From Myxococcales bacterium (GTDB taxonomy: Bacteria > Myxococcota_A > Polyangia > Haliangiales > Haliangiaceae): a stretch of DNA of 64,000 nucleotides. The number at the start of each line of letters is the position of its first letter. Positions within the stretch are counted from its first letter, which is position 1. The stretch is taken from the NCBI GenBank assembly GCA_016794525.1, contig JAEUJY010000165.1:1-64000 (forward strand), read 5' to 3'. The position numbers and the translations under genes were made by a program. The notes beneath the pieces were generated by a model. It saw only the letters and a list, made by a program, of their open reading frames with translations. It was not told the origin of the DNA and ran no database searches. Below, piece by piece: positions 9,754 to 19,266 of the stretch.

Positions 9754-11009
9754 TGTTCTCGCTCGATCGCTGGCAGGAGGTGCTGTCGACGCTGGCGCGG
9801 GCGCCGCTGCGCAGCATCCTGACGTCGCTCGCGGTGGCGTGGGGCATCTTCATGCTGGTCGTGCTGCTGGGCTTCGGCCACGGCCTGCGCAAGGGCGCCG
9901 AGAGCCAGTTCGCCGACGACGCCGCCAACAGCGTCTGGGTGTTCGGCGGCCAGACCTCGCAGCCCTACCAGGGCATGCCGGTCGGGCGCCGGGTGACCTT
10001 CACCAACACCGACTACGACAACCTGCGCCGCGTCGACGGCATCGAGCACCTGACCGGGCGGTTCTTCCCTGGCAGCGGCGGCCGGCCGTTCGGCGGCGAG
10101 CGCCCGGTCCGGGTCGGCGCCAAGACCCAGACCTTCGACGTCCGCGCGGTCCACCCCGACCACCTCTACCTCGAGAAGACGCTGATCACCGCCGGGCGGT
10201 TCGTCAACGACGCCGACCTGATCGAGAAGCGCAAGGTGTGCATCGTCGGCATCCCGGTGGCCGACTTCTTCTGGCACACCACCGACGTCATCGGCCGATC
10301 GCTCGAGATCGGCGGCGTCGCGTTCGAGATCGTCGGCGTCTTCAACGACGCCGGCGGCGACGACGGCGAGCTGCGGATGATCTACGTGCCGGTCACGACC
10401 GCGCAGCTGGCGTGGAACGGCGCCGACCGGCTCAACGCGCTGCTGTTCACGGTCGGCGACAAGGACGTCGACGAGACCCGCGAGCTGCTCGACCGGGTCA
10501 AGACCACGCTCGCCGATCGCCAGCGCTTCAACCCCGAGGACCCGCAGGCGATCCGCGTGCGCAACAACCTCGAGCAGTACGAGAGCTTCCAGCAGATCTT
10601 CTGGATCATCGAGGTCTTCGTCTCGCTGATGGGCATCGCGACCTTGATCGCCGGGATCATCGGCGTCGCCAACATCATGCTGATCACGGTCAAGGAGCGG
10701 ACCCGCGAGATCGGCATCCGCAAGGCGCTCGGCGCGCCGCCGCTGTCGATCGTCGGCACGATCATGCAGGAGTCGATCTTCATCACCGCCGCCGCCGGCT
10801 ACCTCGGCCTGGTGGCCGGCGTCGGGCTGCTGTCGCTGGTGGCCTCGGTGGTGCCCGAGAACGAGTTCTTCGGCGAGCCGCAGATCGACCTCAAGGTCGC
10901 GATCTACGCCAACGTGATCCTCGTCGTGTCCGGCGCGCTGGCCGGCTTCTTCCCGGCCTACTCGGCGGCCAAGATCAGCCCGGTCGAGGCGATGCGGGAG
11001 GGCACGTGA
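9753..11009 (+). CDS. ABC transporter permease, MacB family (first copy)
   Basis: A 418-residue permease of the MacB/FtsX type. An N-terminal membrane helix (about residues 20-45) precedes a large periplasmic MacB core domain (about 50-270). Three C-terminal helices contain the hallmark ANIMLITVKERTREIGIRKALGA. The gene sits between the ATPase and a second permease with overlapping ends. Together with the adaptor at 12278 it should form a heteromeric MacAB-like exporter for a peptide, lipid-linked molecule or drug; the substrate is unknown. Confidence 0.92.
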   Translation: MFSLDRWQEVLSTLARAPLRSILTSLAVAWGIFMLVVLLGFGHGLRKGAESQFADDAANSVWVFGGQTSQPYQGMPVGRRVTFTNTDYDNLRRVDGIEHLTGRFFPGSGGRPFGGERPVRVGAKTQTFDVRAVHPDHLYLEKTLITAGRFVNDADLIEKRKVCIVGIPVADFFWHTTDVIGRSLEIGGVAFEIVGVFNDAGGDDGELRMIYVPVTTAQLAWNGADRLNALLFTVGDKDVDETRELLDRVKTTLADRQRFNPEDPQAIRVRNNLEQYESFQQIFWIIEVFVSLMGIATLIAGIIGVANIMLITVKERTREIGIRKALGAPPLSIVGTIMQESIFITAAAGYLGLVAGVGLLSLVASVVPENEFFGEPQIDLKVAIYANVILVVSGALAGFFPAYSAAKISPVEAMREGT

Positions 11010-12259
11010 TCGACGTCGACAGCTTCCACGAGATCGCGACCAGCCTGACCCGGCACAAGCTGCGCACCGCGCTGACCGCGCTGGGCGTGTTCTTCGGCCT
11101 GACGATTTTCATGCTGATGGTGTCGTTCGGCGGCTCGCTGCGCAGCGGCATCAACAAGAAGATGGCCGGCTTCGCCACCAACGCGGTGTTCCTGTGGGGC
11201 CAGCGCACCAGCGAGCCGTACGCCGGCCTGCCCGCCAACCGGCCGGTGGTGTTCGACAACGACGACATCGAGCCGCTGCGCAAGCTGGCCGGCGTCGAGT
11301 ACGTCGCGCCGCGGAACCAGCTGGGCGGCTTCCGCGCCGGCAACGTCGTCAAGCACGGCTCCAAGGTCGGCGCGTTCCAGGTCGCCGGCGACTACCCCGA
11401 CTTCCAGTTCATCTCGATGCCGCTGATCCGCGCCGGGCGCTACATCAACGACGCCGACATCGCCGACCGGCGCAAGGTCGCGGTGATCGGCGAGAGCGTC
11501 GCCAGCGAGCTGTTCGGCGGCGCCGATCCGATCGGCCAGGCGCTCGAGGTCAACGGCATCCACTTCGTCGTGGTCGGCGTCTTCGGCACCCGCGCCACCG
11601 GCCAGCAGGGTGACCAGCAGGTGCGCACGATCCACGTGCCGTTCACGACCTTCCAGCAGGCCTTCCACACCGGCAACCGGGTGTCGTGGTTCGCGCTGAC
11701 CGGCAAGCGCGGCGTCGACGCCAAGGACCTCGAGCAGCGGGTCTACGCGCTGCTGCGCGAGCGGCACAAGGTGGCGCCGACCGACGACGCCGCGATCCGC
11801 GGCTTCAACGCCGGCGCGCAGTTCGCCAAGACCGAGAAGATGTTCGGCGCGATCGACATCGTCCTCGGCGTGTTCGGGCTGCTGTCGCTCTTGGCCGGCG
11901 CGATCGGCGTCTCGAACATCATGCTGATCAGCGTCCGCGAGCGGACCAAGGAGATCGGCGTGCGCAAGGCGCTGGGGGCGCGCCCGACCGCGGTGGTCGG
12001 GATGGTCATCGCCGAGGCGATCATGCTGACGCTGGTCGCCGGGTTCATCGCGCTGGCGGTGGGCGCGTTCGCGATCGCCAAGGCCGCCGATCGGATCGCG
12101 ACGATGGGCCCCGACTTCCCGCTGGGCCCGCCCGAGGTGTCGTTCTCGTTCTCGGTGATGGCCACCGCCATCCTGATCGCCGTCGGCGCCCTCGCCGGCC
12201 TCATCCCCGCCGTCCGCGCCGCCGCGATCTCCCCGGTCGAGGCGCTGCGCGATGAATAG
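11006..12259 (+). CDS. ABC transporter permease, MacB family (second copy)
   Basis: A 417-residue paralogue of the preceding permease with the same layout: N-terminal helix (LRTALTALGVFFGLTIFML), periplasmic core, and C-terminal helices with SNIMLISVRERTKEIGVRKALGA. The GTG at 11006 overlaps the upstream TGA (GTGA), so the pair is translationally coupled. Two distinct permeases suggest a heterodimeric complex rather than the homodimer of E. coli MacB. Confidence 0.92.
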   Translation: MIDVDSFHEIATSLTRHKLRTALTALGVFFGLTIFMLMVSFGGSLRSGINKKMAGFATNAVFLWGQRTSEPYAGLPANRPVVFDNDDIEPLRKLAGVEYVAPRNQLGGFRAGNVVKHGSKVGAFQVAGDYPDFQFISMPLIRAGRYINDADIADRRKVAVIGESVASELFGGADPIGQALEVNGIHFVVVGVFGTRATGQQGDQQVRTIHVPFTTFQQAFHTGNRVSWFALTGKRGVDAKDLEQRVYALLRERHKVAPTDDAAIRGFNAGAQFAKTEKMFGAIDIVLGVFGLLSLLAGAIGVSNIMLISVRERTKEIGVRKALGARPTAVVGMVIAEAIMLTLVAGFIALAVGAFAIAKAADRIATMGPDFPLGPPEVSFSFSVMATAILIAVGALAGLIPAVRAAAISPVEALRDE

Positions 12260-12277
12260 CCCGTCCGTGAGCCCCCC

Positions 12278-13420
12278 ATGAAGCGCATCATCCCCGCCCT
12301 GATCGTCCTCGCCATCGTCGGCCTCGGCGCCGGCACCATGTGGTGGCTGTGGAAGAAGTCGCAGAAGCCGCCGGTCGTGGCCAAGACCGAGGCCGCCGAG
12401 GTCAAGGACATCGTCAAGAAGACCGTCGCGACCGGCGCGATCGTGCCGCGCGAGGAGGTCGAGCTGAAGCCGCGGGTGTCGGGCGTGATCGAGGAGCTGT
12501 ACCTGCAGGCCGGCGCGGTGGTGAAGACCGGCGACAAGGTGGCCAAGATCCGGGTCGTGCCCGACGCCGCCGCGCTGCAGCGCGCCGAGAGCGGCGTGGC
12601 CGCGGCCAAGATCGCCTTCGACAACGCCAAGCGCGAGCTGACCCGCGCCCAGCAGCTCTACGCCCAGGGCGTGATCGCCGAGGCCGAGCTGCAGCGCTAC
12701 AAGACCGACCTGGCGCTGCGCCAGCAGGAGCTGGGCTCGGCCGGCTCGGGCCTGACGATCGTCAAGGAGGGCGCCACGCGCGGCGGCCCGGCGTCCAACG
12801 TCGTCGTCACCGCGACCGTCGACGGCATGGTCATCGACGTCCCGGTCAAGAAGGGCCAGAGCGTCATCGAGTCGAACAACTTCAACCCCGGCACGACGAT
12901 CGCCACCGTCGCCAACATGGGCGACATGATCTTCCAGGGCCAGGTCGACGAGAGCGAGGTCGGCAAGATCAAGGAGGGCCTGCCGCTGGCGATCAAGATC
13001 GGCGCGCTCGAGAAGGAGACCTTCGAGGGCAAGCTCGAGTACATCGCGCCCAAGGGCAAGGCCATCGACGGCGCGATCCAGTTCGAGATCAAGGCGTCGA
13101 TCACGCCCAAGGCGGGCGTGTTCATCCGCGCCGGCTACAGCGCCAACGCCGACGTCGTGCTGGCCAAGCGCGAGAAGGTGCTGGCGATCCGCGAGGCGCT
13201 GGTGCAGCAGAAGGACGGCCAGAGCTTCGTCGAGGTCGAGGTCGCGCCCAAGCAGTTCGCCCGCCGCGACGTGAAGCTGGGCCTGTCCGACGGCATCTGG
13301 GCCGAGGTGGTGTCGGGGGTCACCGACAAGGACAAGATCAAGCAGCCGGCCAACGCCGGCCCGGCGGCGATGAAGGGCGGCCCCGGCGGCCGGCCCGGCG
13401 GCCCGCCGCGCGGCAGGTAG
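12278..13420 (+). CDS. Periplasmic adaptor subunit, MacA/HlyD family
   Basis: A 380-residue membrane-fusion protein anchored by an N-terminal helix (about residues 5-25). It has split biotinyl-lipoyl halves (ELKPRVSGVIEELYLQAG and ATVDGMVIDVPVKKGQ), a coiled-coil hairpin between them (about 105-150) and a beta-barrel domain with TPKAGVFIRAGYSANADVVL. The C-terminus is Gly/Pro/Arg-rich. It would bridge the ABC pump to an outer-membrane channel; no TolC gene is in the window. It follows the second permease by 18 bases. Confidence 0.9.
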   Translation: MKRIIPALIVLAIVGLGAGTMWWLWKKSQKPPVVAKTEAAEVKDIVKKTVATGAIVPREEVELKPRVSGVIEELYLQAGAVVKTGDKVAKIRVVPDAAALQRAESGVAAAKIAFDNAKRELTRAQQLYAQGVIAEAELQRYKTDLALRQQELGSAGSGLTIVKEGATRGGPASNVVVTATVDGMVIDVPVKKGQSVIESNNFNPGTTIATVANMGDMIFQGQVDESEVGKIKEGLPLAIKIGALEKETFEGKLEYIAPKGKAIDGAIQFEIKASITPKAGVFIRAGYSANADVVLAKREKVLAIREALVQQKDGQSFVEVEVAPKQFARRDVKLGLSDGIWAEVVSGVTDKDKIKQPANAGPAAMKGGPGGRPGGPPRGR

Positions 13421-13426
13421 CAGCCC

Positions 13427-13471
13427 GTACCGCGTAGCCCCAGAGAGTGGCCTCGCTGGCGCTCGGCGAGC
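13427..13471 (+). repeat. Dispersed 42-bp repeat, copy 1
   Basis: It starts 7 bases after the adaptor stop and contains GCCTCGCTGGCGCTCGGC. It matches the reverse complement of 29595-29637 with about four mismatches over 42 bases. Both copies lie immediately after a stop codon. Confidence 0.7.
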
Positions 13472-13542
13472 CCCGTCGGGCCGTTCTTCGCTGGGATCTG
13501 CGCCGGCTTGTGTGGTAAGAGCGCCGCCCTGCGAGGCCTGTC

Positions 13543-14511
13543 ATGAAGACGCTGACCGAATTCTCTGTCGTGATGCTCCAGCGCGGCGCTGCCGCCCGTA
13601 CCGCCAAGACCGCCGAGGGGATCGCGGCCGAGGCGATGGCCGAGGCGGTCGCGACCGCGCTCGCCATCCCCGCCGAGCGCGCCCAGCGCTTGCTCGAGGC
13701 CCTCGACGTGGTCGGCGGCGACCTCGACAAGGTCCGCCTGGTCCGCGTGTTCCAGGGCGAGAAGGGCCCGATCGGCGCGACGTCGGTCGGCGAGTTCCAC
13801 TACGCCCTCGACCGCGTCGTCGCCGGCGGCGGCAAGCGCGGCCGCGGCGGCGATCGCGACCGCGGCGGTGATCGCGGCGGCCGCGGTGGTGATCGCGGTG
13901 GTCGTGGCGGCGGCGGTGGTGGCGGTGGCGGTGGCGACCGCGGCGGCTTCGGCGGCGGCGAGCGCGGCCCGGCCAAGCCGCGCGGCCTCGGCGCCCTCAA
14001 GGCGCTGGCCAGCGGCGACAAGAAGGAAGGCGGCGACCGCGACGACCGCGCCCGCCCGGGCGAGATCCCGCGCGCCGGCCTGGGCTGGGTCCTGACCGCC
14101 GCCCCGCGCGACCCGCGCGGCGAGCGCAAGGGTCCTGGCCGTGGCGGCCCGCGTCGTGACCGCGGCCGTCCCGGCGGTGGCCCCGGCGGCGATCGCGGCG
14201 ATCGCCGCGGCCCGCGGCCCGGCGGCCCGGGCGGTCCTGGTGGCCCCGGCGGCCCCGGGCCCGACGGCGCCAACGCGGCCCCCGGTGGCGACGATCGGCG
14301 TCCGCCCCGCGGACCCCGCGGTCCGCGCCCCGATGGCCCCCGCGGTCCGCGCCCGGACGGCCCCCGCGGCCCCCGCCCCGACAACCGTGGCCCCCGCCCC
14401 GACCGCGGCCCGCGTCCGCCGATGAATGCCGGCGCCGCGCCCGCCGTCCAAGCGCCGGCGACCAGCGAGCCCGCGGCCGCCCCCACCGAGCCCGCTGCCG
14501 ACAAGTCATAG
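13543..14511 (+). CDS. RGG/GPRP-rich disordered protein with a small N-terminal domain
   Basis: A 322-residue protein in two parts. Residues 1-95 look folded: MKTLTEFSVVMLQRG, an Ala-rich helical stretch, then GGDLDKVRLVRVFQGEKG and SVGEFHYALDRV. From about residue 97 onward it is low complexity: GGDRGGRGG/RGG boxes, a Gly run, an island (LGALKALASGDKK and IPRAGLGWVLTAAPRDPRGE), then repeated GPRPDGPR units and an Ala/Pro tail. RGG regions commonly bind RNA and promote condensation, but the N-terminal domain is not one I recognise. The start is ATG 13543. Confidence 0.8.
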   Translation: MKTLTEFSVVMLQRGAAARTAKTAEGIAAEAMAEAVATALAIPAERAQRLLEALDVVGGDLDKVRLVRVFQGEKGPIGATSVGEFHYALDRVVAGGGKRGRGGDRDRGGDRGGRGGDRGGRGGGGGGGGGGDRGGFGGGERGPAKPRGLGALKALASGDKKEGGDRDDRARPGEIPRAGLGWVLTAAPRDPRGERKGPGRGGPRRDRGRPGGGPGGDRGDRRGPRPGGPGGPGGPGGPGPDGANAAPGGDDRRPPRGPRGPRPDGPRGPRPDGPRGPRPDNRGPRPDRGPRPPMNAGAAPAVQAPATSEPAAAPTEPAADKS

Positions 14512-14571
14512 TCGCTGCAACGACTTTCGCGCGCGGGTGTCGATGGGAGTAGACTTCGCGCGGAGGTCCCC

Positions 14572-15063
14572 ATGTCGCTCAGGTCGCTCTCCTCTGTCGT
14601 CCGATTCGCGCCCGCGGTCCTCGCCGTGGCGCTGGTCGCGCCGGCGCACGCCGACGTGTCCAAGAAGGTGATCGCCGCCTGCAAGGGCAAGATGATCATC
14701 TCCACCGCCCCGATCGACGGGAGCGACGAGAAGGGCACGATCGCCGCCTGCAAGCAGAAGGGCGGGATCAAGCTCCAGGGCAGCCAGAACGGCAACGACG
14801 TCCAGGAGTGGACGTTCAACTACACCGCCTTCCTGTCGAAGACCGGCGGCAGCTCACTCAAGCTCGAGTTCTACGACGGCGACAAGTACTCGGCCGACCG
14901 CACCCTGACCGGCATCGACCCCAAGGATCCGGTGCTCGAGGGCGACATCACGATCGACGAGGACGAGGGCCTGACCAAGGGCAAGACCTACACGCTCAAG
15001 CTGGTCGGCAAGGTGAAGGGCAAGGAGGCCACGATCTCCTCGGCCGTCGTCACGATGAACTGA
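14572..15063 (+). CDS. Secreted protein of unknown function
   Basis: A 163-residue protein with a clear signal peptide cleaved after about APAHA (residue 28). The mature part has two similar Cys-containing segments, KVIAACKGKMIIS and GTIAACKQKGGIK, then a beta-rich region ending with KGKTYTLKLVGKVKGKEATISS. The two Cys could form a disulfide. It was not recognised as a named family. A GGAGG ribosome-binding site lies 7 bases before the ATG. A strong hairpin follows the stop. Confidence 0.75.
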   Translation: MSLRSLSSVVRFAPAVLAVALVAPAHADVSKKVIAACKGKMIISTAPIDGSDEKGTIAACKQKGGIKLQGSQNGNDVQEWTFNYTAFLSKTGGSSLKLEFYDGDKYSADRTLTGIDPKDPVLEGDITIDEDEGLTKGKTYTLKLVGKVKGKEATISSAVVTMN

Positions 15064-15069
15064 ATTGTT

Positions 15070-15093
15070 GGAGGGTTTCTCGCGAAACCCTCC
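15070..15093 (+). terminator. Hairpin terminator candidate
   Basis: GGAGGGTTTC and GAAACCCTCC form a perfect 10-bp stem with a 4-base loop, starting 7 bases after the stop of the secreted protein gene. There is no T-run after it, so it may act as a processing or Rho-assisted end. Confidence 0.6.
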
Positions 15094-15154
15094 CCCACCC
15101 GAGACGTTCTGAAGACCACCAGACGTCCGGGTTCATGACGACGGAGCCGCGAGC

Positions 15155-15363
15155 CCCACGTGGGACGCCGCCTGGATCTCCTCCCACGTGGGACGCCCGC
15201 GGATCTCCCACGTGGGACGCCGCGCGGAGCTCCCGCGTGGGACGCCGCCTGGATCTCCCACGTGGGACGCCCGCGGATCTCCCACGTGGGACGCCGCCTG
15301 GATCTCCCACGTGGGACGCCCGCGGGTCTTCACGTGGGACGCCGCGTGGATCTCCCACGTGGG
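15155..15363. repeat. Array of nine CCCACGTGGG palindromes
   Basis: The 10-bp palindrome occurs at 15155, 15183, 15207, 15232 (CCCGCGTGGG), 15257, 15281, 15306, 15329 (TTCACGTGGG) and 15354, at a pitch of 23-28 bp. Most are extended to TCCCACGTGGGA. The intervening DNA alternates between a GCCTGGATC-type and a CGCGGATC-type segment, so the array looks built from about 49-bp dimers. It lies between the convergent ends of the secreted protein gene and transketolase, so it is not a promoter region of either. Confidence 0.85.
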
Positions 15364-15380
15364 ACGTCGCGTGAGCCGGC

Positions 15381-17378
<1,998 letters not shown>

Positions 17379-17451
17379 GGCCGCGGACCCTACCCCAAGG
17401 GTGCGACGGCGGACACAGCGAACCGGCGGGATCCGGTAAGCTCGCGCGCAC

Positions 17452-19263
17452 ATGGCTCACCGACCCGGATTCGCCCGCCTCGCCACTGCCCTGTTCGCCC
17501 TGGCCGCCTGCGGCGGCAAGCCCACCAAGGTCGCGCCCCCGGGCCCCGGGACCGGCGCGGGCACCGGCAGCGGATCGGCGGTCGTCGAGGACACCAAGCC
17601 GCCGGTCGAGCCGCCGGCGCCGCCGCGGGCCAACCGCGCGCCCGAGACCTTCGCGCCAGGGTGGAAGACGGTCGGCGTCGGCCAGACGATCTCGTTCTCG
17701 GTGGCGGCGATCGATCAGGACCTCGACGACGTGAAGGTCGAGGTGATGTCGATGCCGGCGTCGGCGACGTTCGATCCGATCACCCAGACCGTCACCTGGA
17801 CCCCGACCAAGGCCGACCTGCCCAAGGCCAACTTCACGCTGGCGGTCACCGAGCTGACCGGCCCCGGCGCCGGCCAGCCGCCGCAGTCGGTGTCGTGGGA
17901 CATCGCGGTGGCCAAGAAGAAGCAGCCGGTGCCGACCGCGCCGTGGGCCGGCGACGCCGCCGAGACGCTGTTCACGATCCGCGAGCCCAAGCGCGTCGAG
18001 GCCACCGCCAAGGCCTACCCGTTCGACGAGCTCCTGGCGTGGAGCGCCGAGACGATGCGCGCGCCGCTGCCGCCCGAGGCCGCCGCCAAGCTGCCGCCGC
18101 TGGACAAGGCGCTGCTGTTCAAGCAGTTCCTCAAGAACCTCGCCGTCACCCACGGCAACCCGCGCCTCGATCCCGACGCGCCGACGTTCGACAAGGCGAC
18201 GTTCGGCGATCCGAAGGACTGGCGGCTGGTCGTCGTGCGCCCGCGCATCGACAAGAAGTTCCACGAGCTCCGCCTCGTGTACCAGGCGGTCAAGGCCCCC
18301 GAGCCGGTGTTCGCGATGTTCCGGGTGCGCCCGGTCGAGGATCTGCCGACGCTGCCGCCCGAGGCCAAGGCCGAGAACAACAAGGTCTTCGACGAGCTGT
18401 TCTGGAAGCACCTCCTGACCGCCGACGGCGCGGTCAACCCGAAGTGGAAGAAGGATCCCAAGGCCCACGGCGCCGCGGTCGCGGCGTTCGTCAAGGGGGT
18501 GCTGTCGTACCAGGGCACCGCGCCGTGGGCGCGCTCGGCGTTCATCGCGCTGCCGACCGAGGCCCGGCTGGGCGGCGGCACCACCCGCAACCCCGACGGC
18601 ACCTACGCCTCGGGCGACGGCTGGGCGTGGAGCGTCCAGAAGCCGATGGTCGCCGCCGACGGCGCGACCCAGAGCTACGTCAACATCGGCATCCCCGGCT
18701 TCTGGACGATGACGGTGCCGTCGGCCGATCAGGCCGCGTGGATCCCCAAGTGCGCGCCGACCTTCGACCCCGACGACAAGGGCCACAAGCCCGGCTACGA
18801 GGCGCTGTGCCGCAAGGCGCTGGGCTTCGTCGACCTGCCCGACCTGTCGGGCAAGAAGCCGGCGCCGGGCAAGCTCGACGCGGTCACGCTGTACCGCGAC
18901 CACAAGCTGGGCCCGGCGGTCGCGCTGTTGCCGCTCGACGACGGCCGCCGCGATCACGGCGAAGAGAACGGCATGACCTGCTCGCAGTGCCACATCCGCG
19001 ACTTCGGCGTGCGCGACTACGGCGACCCCGCGACGGCCGATCCCAAGGCCGGCGCGCCCAAGGCCGGCAACCACCCGATCGCCACGCTCAACTTCCAGAT
19101 CGTGCCGTCGCACCGCTGGGAGGCCTACACGCTCGAGTTCATGGCCGACCAGGAGTGCAAGGCCAAGGCGTTCCTCGCCGCCGAGCTGGGCAAGGAGTCC
19201 AAGCTCACCTGCGTGCTGGCCGACGCCAGCGCGCCGCGCATCGCCCGGCCGCTGCCGGAGTGA
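17452..19263 (+). CDS. Lipoprotein with Ig-like domain and one CxxCH heme motif
   Basis: A 603-residue lipoprotein (lipobox LAAC near residue 21). After a Gly/Pro/Val linker, residues about 60-150 resemble a bacterial Ig/cadherin-like domain ([21 protein letters not shown]-type pattern). The long middle region is unfamiliar. Near the C-terminus CSQCH (Cys510, Cys513, His514) is a single c-type heme attachment motif, preceded by a DHGEENGMT segment. The gene ends 3 bases before an iron-sulfur membrane protein gene, so the two probably form an electron-transfer pair across the inner membrane; that is inference. The start is preceded by a TAAGCT hexamer 9 bases upstream. Confidence 0.8.
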   Translation: MAHRPGFARLATALFALAACGGKPTKVAPPGPGTGAGTGSGSAVVEDTKPPVEPPAPPRANRAPETFAPGWKTVGVGQTISFSVAAIDQDLDDVKVEVMSMPASATFDPITQTVTWTPTKADLPKANFTLAVTELTGPGAGQPPQSVSWDIAVAKKKQPVPTAPWAGDAAETLFTIREPKRVEATAKAYPFDELLAWSAETMRAPLPPEAAAKLPPLDKALLFKQFLKNLAVTHGNPRLDPDAPTFDKATFGDPKDWRLVVVRPRIDKKFHELRLVYQAVKAPEPVFAMFRVRPVEDLPTLPPEAKAENNKVFDELFWKHLLTADGAVNPKWKKDPKAHGAAVAAFVKGVLSYQGTAPWARSAFIALPTEARLGGGTTRNPDGTYASGDGWAWSVQKPMVAADGATQSYVNIGIPGFWTMTVPSADQAAWIPKCAPTFDPDDKGHKPGYEALCRKALGFVDLPDLSGKKPAPGKLDAVTLYRDHKLGPAVALLPLDDGRRDHGEENGMTCSQCHIRDFGVRDYGDPATADPKAGAPKAGNHPIATLNFQIVPSHRWEAYTLEFMADQECKAKAFLAAELGKESKLTCVLADASAPRIARPLPE

Positions 19264-19266
19264 TCG

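Noticed and set aside
15155-15363. CRISPR array
   Set aside because: The conserved unit is only 10-15 bp, palindromic, and the spacers are themselves repeats of two types. No cas genes are present.
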